Shown piece after piece: positions 23,270 through 34,032 of a DNA stretch of 64,000 nt; the first letter of the stretch is position 1, and the number at the start of each line of letters is the position of its first letter. The stretch is taken from assembly GCA_016647705.1 (NCBI GenBank), contig CM028338.1:12926240-12990239 (forward strand), given 5' to 3'. The notes beneath the pieces are model-generated. The model had not been told where the DNA came from. It did not search any database and saw only the letters and a list, made by a program, of their open reading frames with translations. A program made the position numbers and the translations under genes. This stretch comes from Eucommia ulmoides. Lineage: Eukaryota; Streptophyta; Magnoliopsida; Garryales; Eucommiaceae.

Positions 23270-24775
23270 AAAATAATATTTTGATCAAAATACTCTTTCC
23301 TCCCCCAATTTTCTTGAAATCGTCTTTTTAGTCCAATCTTCACTTTTAACATTTTCTTAAATTGCAATTCCACCCAAAAAGTTTTAATTAAACCCAAATT
23401 CCAATTTTAATATTATGAAAACTACCAATTAACCCATATAATATTTAAATCAAATAATAAATTACACCATCTACTCCGTTATTTTCGAAATATTTTAAAA
23501 CGCGACTTAAATTATATGTATAACGAAGATTGGGGTCTTACAGTCTACTTAAGGTTTTCGAAGTTTTGTTGGAAGTTTTTTTACCATCTCTACGCCTTTC
23601 CGTTGTCTAACAAGTAAGTTAGAGGGGAGGCTCATGAAGAATAACTCCTGATAAAATGTCGGTAGTAGTTGACAAGCCTCAAGAACAATCGTAATTCCGT
23701 TACCTTTGTGAGCGGTTCATATTCCCAAGAATAATAGTCAAACTCTGCAAGGAAATCGTGGCACCATGCTTGTTTTGAACTTAGCTTCTTCTACATCTAC
23801 AAATAGTTTGTGGCAACTTTGTTTGTCATGATAAACAAACTAAGACCCCGAGAGATAATGTCTCTAAGTTCGTAGGCAATGAACGACGGTGGTCGTTTCT
23901 TTCTCTTAGAGAATATAATGGCTCTCAACGTCATTTAGGTTTTGGTTTTGGTATGCCATGAGATGTCTTTCCTGCATAAGAACTCCTCTAATAGCAAAGC
24001 CAAAGGCTTTCGTGTGGACCTCATAGGGCTTGGAGTAGTTGGGCAAGCATAAAACCTGATCCTCCGAAACAGCCTTCTTAAGGTCTTAGATGTTTTGCTG
24101 GTATTTCTTTAACCTTCTCTATGCCTCTCTTTTATCTAACAAGTCAATTAGAAGGGAGTCTCAAGAAGAATAACTCATGATAAAATATAGGTAGTAGTTA
24201 ACAAGCCCCAAGAACAGTTTTAATTTCGTTACCTTTATGGGTGGTTCACATTCCCAAGAACAATAGTCAAACTTTGCAAGGAAATCATGCCACTGTGCAT
24301 GTTTTGAACATAGCTTCTTCAGCATCTACAAATAGCTTGTGGTAATATTGTTTGCCATGATAACAAATCGAGACCCCAAGAGATAACGTCTCTAAGTTCA
24401 CAGGCAGTGAACAATGGTGGTCATTTCTTTCTCTTAGACAATATAATGGCTCTCAGTGTCATTTTATTTTTGAATTTGGTATGCCATGAGATATCATTCC
24501 TGCATAAGAACTCCTCGAATAGCAAAGTCAAAGACATCCATGTGAACCTCATATGGCTTGGAGTAGTTGGGTTAGCATAAGTTGCTCCAAGATAGCCTTC
24601 TTAAGATCTTCAAATTTTTGTTGGCATTTCTTTAACCATATCCACACCTTTCCTTTATTTAAAAAGTCAATTAGAAGGGAGGATCAGGAAGAATAACTCC
24701 TAATAAAATGTTGGTATTAGTTGACAAAGCCCAAGAACAATCGTAATTCCATTACCTTTGTGGGTGGTTCACATT

Positions 24776-25353
24776 CTTCAATTGCCTTCAAGTAAAGCTC
24801 ATTTTTGTATAGTACTCAGAAGACTTGTCTTAGATGTTGAACATGGTCATCCAAAGTTTCACTACATATGAGGATGTTATCCAAGTAGACTACGACAAAA
24901 CGATAAAGGAACAGGTGAAAAAACTTGTTTATTAAACTGCAGAACGTGTTCGGTGCATTGGTGAGACCAAATGGCATGATTAGAAACTGAAAAGAATTGT
25001 ACCTCATTACACATGTTGTCTTGGACCCGTCTCCTTCGACAATTTGTAATTGGTAGTAACCTGAGCACAAATCTATCTTTGTAAAGTCCTGGGCCTTAAT
25101 GAGCTGATCAAAGAGATCAATGATAAAAGAAATTGCCACTTGTTCTTGATCATGGTCTTGTTAAGTGCCCGATAGTCGATACACATTTGCATTGGGTTGT
25201 CTTTCATTTTCTGAAATAGCACAAGTTCCCTATACGGTGCTTTGGAAACTCATAAGTGTCCAACGTCCAGTAGTTCCTATAGTTGCTTTATTTGTTCCTC
25301 TATTTCAAAAGGCGATATACAATGGGGAGCCATGGGAGAAGTTTTGGCACTTA
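24776..25353 (-). pseudogene. Ty3/gypsy reverse transcriptase remnant
   Basis: The minus strand shows CIDYRALNKTMIKN, DFTKIDLCSGYYQLQI, FLIMPFGLTNAPNTFC and VYLDNILICSETLDDHVQHL in order, the standard gypsy RT core that copies the RNA genome into DNA. The largest single frame is 25139-24816. It is adjacent to, and continuous with, the RNase H array. Part of a broken element. Confidence 0.9.
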
Positions 25354-25460
25354 CACTATAACAAAAACTGCTTATAAGAGCACTTTTGTTGGGACACTAT
25401 ATATATTGTGCCCTATAAAATACCTTTTCGGGCATAAAATTAGAAGTATCGCAGAAAAGT
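25354..25460 (+). mobile_element. CACTA-type left terminus, partner not found
   Basis: CACTATAACAAAAACTGC at 25354, preceded by TTA, interrupts the chromovirus RT. It is followed by subterminal GAGCAC / GGGACACTATATATATTGTGCCC-type inverted motifs, as expected for a CACTA end. I could not identify a convincing right end; GTG|TTA at 27431-27436 is a weak candidate. The body from here to about 28200 may belong to it. Confidence 0.5.
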
Positions 25461-25877
25461 AAATTTGATATTTTTAATATTATTATTTTTATTATTTTAT
25501 TAAAAATAATATATAATGAAATATTTAAGGGGTAAAAACTAGTGCCCCAATAAAATTAAATTAGTAATAAAAATATAATATCTATATAATAAAACAAGAA
25601 GTACAAAAGTGCTCTAGGCGACTTTTAGCCACTTTTTATACCCCCATAAAGAACGGTCCAGATCAATTCTCATTTATTTTAAGTTTATATTAAAAATAGG
25701 TTAATAAAACCATCGAATAATAAGTTACCACCGAATAATAAATTTTTCTTTCCATTTATAATTTTTCCCATTATAGCTTCCATTTTCAGTAGGGTTGTCG
25801 CTTCCCACTTTTCCTCTTTCCCATTTTCTTTCCTCCCGTCTCCATTCTCCAACCCCTACTCCACGCCATCGCCGACC

Positions 25878-25927
<50 letters not shown>

Positions 25928-26131
25928 GGAAACCATTGATCAAACCTAGACATCCATATAAACACACTCTCAATACCAAACTCTCAGTATCTTGCCTCAT
26001 AGGGTTAAGGCATTCGCGATTTTTGCCGATTGAACTACCGTTCAAGTTCGTCATTGCTTTGATTGAGATTTCTATCCCTTCACTGCTGAGTGAGCTGTCT
26101 ATTCTCGATTTCTCTCTCTTCGCTTCCAATT
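25461..26131. other. AT-rich then leader-like DNA
   Basis: 25461-25770 is AT-rich with nothing recognised. 25780-26131 is CT-rich with a (CT)n-(TA)n microsatellite (about 25881-25928) and a 112-residue plus-strand frame over it (25795-26133) that has no recognisable domain. Confidence 0.35.
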
Positions 26132-26889
26132 GAGATCGTTTCTAGCAGCTTCGACCTATCAGAAATTTTTAATTCGATTGTGATAGGTAAATTTTAATTC
26201 TCCGTTTTGATTGTGATGGTAAATTGGGAGAATTTTTTTATTTCTTTTCGATTCGATTGTAAACTGCGATCATTGTTTCTCCCAATTTCTTTATAATCGG
26301 GAGAAATTTTCAATTTCTTTTCTGATGGAAAACTGAGAACATTGTTTTTCTAATAAATCGTAAATTCGATTGTGATGGTATCGAGAAAAAATATTGGTAT
26401 TTGATTTCTTTTCCTGTGATTTATTACTGTTCAAAAAGTTTTAGTAATACTGAAGGTCTTTGTTTTGAAATTGTTTTGCTTCTATTTTGATAGTGTTCGC
26501 AATCGAATGAGATATTTTCTAGCAACTTCGACCCATAAGAAACTTTTTGATTCTATTGTGATGGGTAAATTTCAGTTCTCAATTTTGATTGTAATGGTAA
26601 ATCGAGAGAAATTTTTTATTTCTTTTTTATTCAATTGTAAACTGAGATCATTGGTTCTCCTGATTTCTTTATAATCAGGAAAAAATTTCAATTTTGTTTT
26701 CTGATGGGAAATTGAGAACATTATTTATCTAATAAATCGTAAATTTCAATTCGATTGTGATGGTATCGGGAGAAAATATTGGTATTTGATTTTTTTCCCC
26801 GTGATTTGTTATTGTTCATAAAGTTTGAGTAATACTAAAGGCCTCTGTTTTGACATTGTTTTGCTTTTGTTTTGATAGTGTTCGCGGAT
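26132..26889. repeat. Tandem duplication of a ~377-bp unit
   Basis: Units 26132-26508 and 26509-about 26889 share GAGAT...TCTAGCA(A/G)CTTCGACC at the start and TTTTGATAGTGTTCGC at the end, with perhaps 12-15% divergence by eye. It looks non-coding; intron-like or untranslated character is a guess. Confidence 0.85.
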
Positions 26890-28206
26890 TCTGAACAAGT
26901 AGTTGAACAACTTTTTTTTTTTTGTGTGTTTCACTTCATGTCTTCTTCTTCTTCTTCTCCGTTTTCTTCTTTCCTACTATTTTTCTGCATCTCAAATTCA
27001 TGGTTTAATCAAGTTTCTATAATCCAATTATTTCATGTTTAACTTTCAGAATAAGTAGAAGCAATACATTGCGAGGATTATTTCAATTTTTTAAACTGGG
27101 AAAATTCTCAATTCTCCAGGTATGTTCCCAAAATACTGTTTTTCGGTAGTATCTTGACATTAAAGCAATTCATATAAACAACACTATATCAGTTATGTTT
27201 CTATTTCTAAGATAGAATTTCTATATATTTGAGTTTATTTTATCTTATAAGACAAAATAAGAATTGAGTTTATAACAGTAAGCCATTAAACATTAAAGCC
27301 TGAATTCTATATATTTCTATTTCTGATTTTCTATTTATGTTTCATGCCTTAATGTAAATTGTGTGTTAAATTTACTATACAAATTTAAAATTGTATATCG
27401 ATGAATTACATTCGTGCCTTAAAATATATAGTGTTATTTTATAAGTCATACAATATGGTTTGTTTATTTGGTAGTGCCTTATACGCTAGAGACGTAATTT
27501 CTGTTTTTGTTTCTGTTTCTGAGTTTTCTGTTTTTGTTTCTATTCTAAATCAGTTCAATTACCGATCTCTTCTAACTTTTGATATTTTATCATTACCGAT
27601 TCTAAATGAGTTGATTAAAAGTATTTTGTTCTGTTTTGATAGTGTTGTTTGTTTTTAGGTCTGAAAAATTGGGTGATTAGTGCAATTAGTTTCAATTAGT
27701 AAGTAACTTACTGTTAGTGAGTAATTTTGATTATTTTGACTTACTGTTAGTGAGTAATTTACCAATTCTTCAATTCAGTTCCTGATTTTTTGTTCCCATT
27801 TTTCATTGATTTTTTTTTCCGAAAGTTTGGGAATTAATTATTTTTTAATTGTTTGTTTTTGTTTTTAATTGAGAATAGTTCTAGACCTCCATCGCCGTCA
27901 CACATCAATAGGTACTGAAGGAATTTTTGTTTTTGTTCCCATTTTTCTTTTTATCAATTTCGGTTTCTGTTCCCAGTTTTCTGTTTCTAAATTTCTGTTT
28001 TTGTTCCAATTTTTCTCTACATCCTAATTTTATTCCCACTCAAACAGATGGAATTTTTGTTTCTATTTCTCAATTTCGGTTTCTGTTCCAATTTTTCTGT
28101 TTCCAGTTTTTTGTTTCTAAATTTTTGTTTTTGTTGTTTGTAATTGTTTTATATTTTTTAAATATGATTATATTGATTTATTGTTTGTATGTTAAACTCT
28201 CAGGCA
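26890..28206. other. T-rich DNA with TTTCTGTTTTTG simple repeats
   Basis: No supported gene. Repeated TTTCTGTTT/TTTTTGTTCC words at 27495-27560 and 27925-28140 generate Phe/Val/Ser-rich frames, which I reject as coding. Confidence 0.5.
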
Positions 28207-28846
28207 AAATGAGACGACCTCATATTATATTAAGAACGAGTCCTCAATTCGGATTACGTACTGAAATAAAATTATTTTATGATAAGCCTTTTAGACAAAA
28301 AGACCCGTAAGAGAATATGGAATTGATAAAAAAAAATAGTGCAAAACAATTGCAGTAGCATAGATATAAAATTAATGAGAAACAAATAATTCAAAAAATT
28401 GAAAATGGATTTCCATCAAGTTGGGATGTTGCAAAACAAACAATATTCGAGAATCATTGGCCCATTACTGCAGCAGAGTTTATACTTCTTTTAGAAGAGG
28501 TTGAGCGTGATGTACATCCATTTTAGATTCATTTCAAAAAAGGAAAATGGGTAAAAAAAATGAGTGTTAGGGATCACATTCGTAAAAAAAAATTCTATAC
28601 AAAGAGTTAATTCATCAAAGGTTTGAACCCAATATTGCGGTGTTGGTGTATGCAATAGTGAATACGCTACCATTTACTTGGCCTAAAGTTAGAATTTATA
28701 AAGTGATAGAAAAAAAAAATTCAAACCTGAAAGACTTAGGATCAATGTTGGAGGGATTCGAAAATGACTTGATATGCTTAAAGGCGTTGGAAGAAATGGA
28801 GTCTCAACTACAACTTTGCAACGGGAAGAATGAAATTGTTCTCTAA
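28207..28846 (+). pseudogene. Unrecognised coding-like segment
   Basis: Three plus-strand stretches look coding in different frames: MRRPHIILRTSPQFGLRTE from 28207; FPSSWDVAKQTIFENHWPIT then FILLLEEVERDVHPF at about 28410-28524; and VYAIVNTLPFTWPKVRIYKV with LEGFENDLICLKALEEMESQ at about 28645-28800. Amino-acid composition is protein-like and distinct from the simple-repeat frames nearby, and the segment lies just upstream of the Helitron coding region. I do not recognise the family. It may be an accessory or captured gene of the Helitron, or an independent decayed gene. Confidence 0.4.
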
Positions 28847-29315
28847 AATATTGATTTAGGATATACTTTATTTTTTAATATTATTTTATATAGTATGTGT
28901 GTGTATATATATATATTTAAATTTTTAAAGAATTAATTACCTTTTTTTTTTTTTAACAGGTTAATGATGTGAAGTATGCTCCATTTGGCTGTTGAAGATA
29001 TTATATTCTTAAACATTTTTTGTTGTTTTTTTATCATGTTGTCATTTGAATTTTTGACCATTTTAATGTATGGTTAGATTAATTTTTCAATATGCTTTGG
29101 AGTATATTTCTTTAGTGTTTTCTCAATCTTCCGTTAATTCTATATACCTAGACATTTCCAAATTAATAGTACATTGATGGTAATTGTCAAATTTATATTA
29201 TAAAATTCGTAAAATAAAGTGTTATGCTTTTTTAGGTTTGTATTTTTCTTGTTAAGAAAAGTCATTCATAATATTTTTGTTTAATTTGTTTTCCATCTAA
29301 AGACCACATTTGAAT
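28847..29315. other. AT-rich spacer
   Basis: No gene seen. A short TA run and a poly(T) tract precede the ATG at 29316. Confidence 0.4.
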
Positions 29316-30040
29316 ATGGAAAGACAGAAGATAAATGATGATACAGTTTCTAAGTCACAAGAAAACTCTACTTCAAATTGTAGAGGAAAAAGAAATGTTA
29401 ATAATGTGGTACGATTTTACTCTTTAATTCACTTGGTTAATTATTTGCTTTATTTCATATTATTTTTAAATTGTTAGTTTTGAAATGATATATTATCGTG
29501 GTAATACACATATCGTAGGTTGACATAACATCGAATATTACTTTAGTACAACGAATACAAAGTGGTCGAGAAAGAGAAGAACGTCATAATTTAGAAAGTC
29601 AGCACAAAGAAACTTTCAATAATAATGGCATATCAAAGTGTGTCATAGCTCAACGAGCCCGAAGGGAACAAGAGGAATTTAATCGTTCAAATTTTCTAAA
29701 ATGTCAATATTTGGAAACGAAACAACTATTTTTAGAAGAACCATTCAAGCCTCTACCGAAACGAATTCATAGGCACCAAACTACTCAAGCAATGGTAGAT
29801 AATGAAAGGTACGATAATTACTTAATTTATTTTAGTTTGGATTATTCTTCAATTAATATTCCTTAATTCTTCAATTCTTCATTGTAGGGCATACAATAAA
29901 AACATATCAAAACGTGTTATGTCTCAACTAGCACGAAGAGAACGAGAAAGAGTTAATTTAGTTAACTATGCTCAAAACGCGTTTTAGCTCAACGAGCACG
30001 GAGGGAGCGAGAGAAAGCTAAAGATTCAACAACAGATGTT

Positions 30041-30533
30041 GAACAATCAATTATACTTTCTGAGAGAAGGTAAGTCAAACTTTATTATATAGATTAACTT
30101 AATCGATTATCAATTTTGAATTTTGAATTAATTTATTAATTTTTTTTATTATCAAATGCAGGTCAACTTCAAGAGATGAAAATTTTTGCGAGAAGCAAAT
30201 TGCGAGAATTGATGATCCATGCCTTCGTGCATGCAATCGTGCTGAACCTATTGTTTCCGCAACTATAAATGAAAGATCAATTGATTTAATGAAAGATATT
30301 GAACAATCAGTTATACTTTCTGAGAGAAGGTAAGTCGAACTTTATTATATAGATTAACTTAATGGATTATCAATTTTGAATTTTAAATTAATTTATTCAA
30401 TTTTTTATTATCAAATCCAGGTCAACTTCAACAGATGAACATTTTCACAAGAATTAAATTGCGAGAATTGATGATGCATGCAATCGTACTAAACCTGTTG
30501 TTTCCGCAAATATAAATGAAAGATCAATTGTAG
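30041..30533 (+). repeat. Tandem exon-intron duplication (260 bp) in the Helitron Rep N-terminus
   Basis: GAACAATCA(A/G)TTATACTTTC begins at 30041 and 30301. Each unit holds an exon end, a GTAAGTC donor, an AT-rich intron, a CAG acceptor and a following exon with AAATTGCGAGAATTGATGAT. The second unit is slightly shorter. Confidence 0.85.
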
Positions 30534-32338
30534 CGCTTGATGAACCAATTCTAACTTTGGAAAATATATGGTAATCTCTCTTTCTTTCTTATTTTTCATA
30601 ATTATAGATAAACCAATGTTTAAATATATTCAATTGAAATATATTAAACAACTTTATTGTTTATTAAATGTAGGCAATGTAGTACCGATGATTATCTTTA
30701 CGAGAATCCAGATTTTGACGATGTCAAAAATCTACCTATTGATCTTGAGATTCATACAACTACAAGTCGACATTCCCTTGGTAGAATTGTTGTTATGTGC
30801 CCTCATTATTCTGCGTTACATTGGATAGATGAAAAATTATCAAAATCATTCAAATAACGTTCATTTTTTTGGTACATGTTGTTTACAAGGAAATGTTAAA
30901 TTGTCATTGCTTCTTGCACCCCCTTTAGAAATTAAAGTATTATATGATGGCATTGATAAAATTTCAAAATCGTTTCATCGTTACACTCGAGAATATAAGG
31001 CAATTAATGCTTTTACAAGCCTTGGTACTAAGTTAGACGAAAGAGTACTTGCTGGAAGAGGGCCAACAATGTTTACCATATATAGAAAATTGTGTCATCG
31101 AACAGGAACATTAATTCCATAATCAAGACAACACGCATCGTACTCTCAATTGTATATTTACGATCTCAAATCAGCCTTAGCCGCACGGTGCTATAGAAAT
31201 CCTAATCTTAGAAGCAATGTTCTACAAACTATTCAGGATAGTTTGTTCTAACATAACGTATTCGTGAATAAGTTCTGTCAGGCTTACACAATCTTAAATC
31301 AATTGGATATTGAATAACAAACTCTACCGACTATTCTTCATTATAGTACAACTACAGATCGTCGGCGGTACAACTTGCCAACAACAAATGAAATAGCAGT
31401 TATATTATTGGGAAATAGAACTAAGATCATTGGGATGAGGGATATTATTTTACATTTAAAGGGATTCAACGGACTAATACAAATGAATGAATGTCATCCT
31501 CCTTATTTACCATTGCATTATGTTCTGTTGTTCCCTTTTGGTGAACTTGGATGGAAACCTGGATTCAAACAGTTGGACGTGATCAATGGTCAATATACAA
31601 ATGATAGATTAATTCAAATACAATATTGTAGTTATCATTCTTTTGAAAGACCAACAAAATATTCTACAATTTTACGAGGAGGAAAACTATTTCAAGAGTT
31701 CTTGGTAGATGCATGGGCTACAACTGAACAAAATCGTTTAAATTATTTTAGGCTCAATCAAACAAATATTTATGGTAAACTATACCAAAGTATATGTGAT
31801 GGGTCCATAGAGGGGTTTGAACCTGATCAAATAGGTCAACAAATTATTTTGCCATCATCTTTTATTGGTGGTCTGAGACAAATGTTTGAAATATTTCAAG
31901 ATTAGATGATTATAACGCGGTACAATTATCATCCCAACGTATTCCTCATGATGACTGCAAATTCCATCTGGAAAGAAATCACTTCAACTTTGTTGCCGCA
32001 TCAACAACCAACTGACCATCCAGATTTAATTGCCCGTGTGTTTGAGTTGAAAAGAAATGCACTGATGAAAGAGATTGAAAAGATGTAAGTATTCGGGAAA
32101 AATGTTGGCCATGTTTATACAATTGAGAACCAAAAAAGAGGGTTTCCACATATGCATTTATTAATATATCTTGACGGTTCGAACAAAATTTGAACATGTG
32201 AACAAGTAGATAGGATAGTTTGTGCTGAATTTCCCGATTCAATTGAAGGGACAAAACTTTTTGAAACTATAAAAAAATGCATGGTGCATGGATCATGTGG
32301 TGGTCAAATTCCGCAAACACCTTGCATGGATAATGGTA

Positions 32339-32384
32339 GATGTACTAAAAGATACCCACGAGATGTACTAAAAGATACCCACGA
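32339..32384. repeat. 23-bp tandem duplication at the end of Helitron Rep similarity
   Basis: The unit AGATGTACTAAAAGATACCC plus three bases occurs twice in direct succession, exactly where the Helitron coding similarity ends. It may mark a repair junction. Confidence 0.85.
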
Positions 32385-32386
32385 GA

Positions 32387-33545
32387 TTTTTTCTTGATTA
32401 TTTGTAATAATCGCAAGACCCTTGGGTAGTTCAGTGTTTTCATCAATTTTTTCAATGATCATTTTTAATCAGTTTCATTTTGGGCAGAATCATAATTATC
32501 AAAAACATAATCTTCTTTATCATAAGTTCCTGAGGGTTCAACTTCATTGTCTGAATCATTTTTTGCATTATTAGTATAGTGATTATGTAAATCTTTGAGT
32601 ACTTTCCATTTTATAAGATCTTTGACTTCTTTAAAAAGGTCAGTTTGGCTCAAAGCATAGTTTATTAAAGAAAGTTTTTCACAAGTTTTTCACAATGAGT
32701 ACGACCACTACTCTCTCTCCTTGATAAGAGTTTCGAATCCTAGGCAAAAAGGAAAAAGAGTAAAAGTTCTAATTTGTGAAGTGGAGTGATTAGTGGGAAA
32801 TGTGGGTTGAAATACTATAGCAAAACGTAGTGAGCAAATCGAAAAACCATTGTTTCACCGATATGTGAACATTCACATAACCAATAATTTTTTCAAAAAC
32901 ATACCACACAGATATCATTGAAGAGCATTGAATGTATATTAATATGAATATTTTTTTTGGCATTTACTAATACGAGGAATACTCACAATTGCCCCTTGTT
33001 TCGAGATGTCTAAGTCCCCCTATCCAAGCCATTTTTTTTTATTGGATAAGACAATAGGAAGTCAGAGTGGCTGATTTTGTAAATTGAAGAAAAATAAGGG
33101 TTAAAGAAGGAGAATTATTACACAAGTTTGGCTTCTTTTTTTTTTTTAGTTTATACTATTTTGGAAGACTAAATAATAAAAATCTCAAAATTAATTACAA
33201 ATAATTCCCGCTAATAATATATGTGAATAATAGAAATAATTCTCCTTAATTAATATATGAAAATTACATAAATAATAATTGAAATTTGTAATTTTATCTA
33301 ATTAGAAATAATTTTTGCTAATTAATAGACAACATTATAGAAATAATAATTAAATTTTGCCCCCTCTCTCTTACACCTTTTATAAAAATTGTTTAAAGCA
33401 TAAATCAGAATCTAGCACTGGCTATAATCATTCTCTATCAATTGCTATAACACACAATCCCTTCACTGGAAATAACCCGACACCAGCTGTCATCTCATTC
33501 ATGGTTAGTTGGGTGCTCTTTAGCTACAATTTCCATTTCGTTTCG
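32387..33545. other. Foreign DNA between two Helitron coding pieces
   Basis: No Helitron similarity is seen across this 1.16 kb. A minus-strand frame at 32653-32465 (SQTDLFKEVKDLIKWKVLKD, acidic C-terminus) looks protein-like but I cannot assign it. The rest is AT-rich. Confidence 0.4.
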
Positions 33546-33750
33546 CTTATGCCATGATTGTAAATACATCACATGGGCAATCTATAAAATTTGTTGGATT
33601 TGATTTAGCTACACCAGTTTTTAGATATTACCAATCATATGTTGATTTATCAAGATGTACATCATCTGATTGATTAAGCGCATTTCTCTATGAAGACGAG
33701 TCTCCATCTACAACAAACAATGTTTAGCCAAAAGTTCTACTGTGAAGAAC
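33546..33750 (+). pseudogene. Helitron helicase C-terminal end
   Basis: The plus strand encodes [33 protein letters not shown] and ESPSTTNNV...KVLL, matching the last conserved block of the Pif1-type Helitron helicase (family pattern: NKSQGQT...VG..L...VF.HGQLYVALSR..S). It is the tail of the same element whose Rep region ends at 32386, so most of the helicase is absent. In-frame stops are present. Confidence 0.8.
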
Positions 33751-34032
33751 TCAACTAAAGTATTAGTACTATAATTCAATTAGTAATTTATTTTTGTTGT
33801 TTGGTTTCTCTATTCATTTCGAAAATAATATTTGAAATTTGGACAATGTTATATAAACAAATAGAATTAAGTCCAAAAATTTTAAAATAGTGTTCTAGGT
33901 ATTATTGTTATTTTCATTCCAAAACAAGAATTGAGAATTAGGAAAATTGTATAAATGGAGGGAATTTTGTTAAGTTCTTCTAAATTTTTAAAATCGTCTT
34001 AGTGATAGCGTACCGTTCATTTGAAAACAGGT
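33751..34032. other. AT-rich DNA after the Helitron, end not resolved
   Basis: I looked for a Helitron 3' hairpin followed by CTRR and did not find a convincing one. Confidence 0.35.

Larger units (their letters stand above)
21042..23542 (-). mobile_element. Solo LTR (Tekay/Del-like gypsy) inserted in the RNase H array
   Basis: The plus-strand ends are TGTCATGACCC (21042) and GGGGTCTTACA (23542), giving TG...CA termini; flanks GCCTA (21037-21041) and GTCTA (23543-23547) match at four of five bases. The host array resumes in phase on the right. On the minus strand it starts TGTAAGACCCC, like the LTR family at 40134/45701, and shares a block around GAGCGTTGGCTTACAACC (about 21650-21700) with it. 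Length 2.5 kb, much of it CA-rich repeat. No internal region is present, so it is a solo LTR. Confidence 0.75.
19660..24775 (-). repeat. Tandem array of about five ~527-bp units covering the RNase H module
   Basis: The phrase AAATCATGGCACC(A/G)TGCTTG recurs at about 19671, 20197, 20721, 23754 and 24283. Spacings are 526, 524 and 529 bases, and the 20721-23754 gap reduces to about 527 once the inserted solo LTR is removed. Every unit holds the same order of landmarks (AAGCCCCAAGAACAATC, CATGATAACAAAC, GGCCTTCTTAAGGTCTT). On the minus strand the unit follows the reverse transcriptase and encodes the start of the connection/RNase H region (for example MELRLCLGLVNFYKHFIKSY at about 20100), so the repeated piece is the RNase H module. 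Copies differ at perhaps one base in ten by eye. Confidence 0.85.
18612..25353 (-). mobile_element. Ty3/gypsy chromovirus fossil with a tandem RNase H array
   Basis: Read on the minus strand, recognisable parts in order are: reverse transcriptase (about 25350-24776), about five tandem copies of the RNase H module (about 24775-19660), a chromodomain (19416-19159), a polypurine tract (AGGTGGGAGAGAA, next to 19142) and the start of the 3' LTR (TGTAACGTCCC, from 19141 downwards). A chromodomain at the integrase end places it among chromoviruses. A 2.5-kb solo LTR of another gypsy family (21042-23542) sits inside the array. The element is heavily broken and clearly old. Its upstream part is not found beyond the CACTA-like terminus at 25354. 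Confidence 0.85.
29316..32386 (+). pseudogene. Helitron Rep N-terminal region and Rep domain, broken
   Basis: Encodes the rolling-circle replication initiator of a plant Helitron. Upstream exon-like blocks (29316-29408, 29520-29808, 29888-30071 and on) have GT/AG borders and encode repeated basic motifs such as AQRARREQEE and SQLARRERER. Next come CPHYSALHWIDEKLS at about 30800 and the Helitron-like N-terminal domain at 31375-31905 (PPYLPLHYVLLFPFGELGW, GKLFQEFLVDAWATTEQNRL, IILPSSFIGGLRQMFEIFQD). The Rep HUH motif reads GFPHMHLLIYLD (two His at 32149-32157), and CMVHGSCGG...CMDNGRCTKRYPR follows. Coding similarity stops near 32386, before the region where the catalytic tyrosines and the helicase should lie. 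Several frame changes and stops are present. Confidence 0.88.

Noticed and set aside
27431-27436. GTG followed by TTA as the right end of the CACTA-type element starting at 25354
   Set aside because: Only about seven terminal bases match (CACTATA) and no subterminal repeats are shared; the flanking DNA does not resume the interrupted chromovirus.
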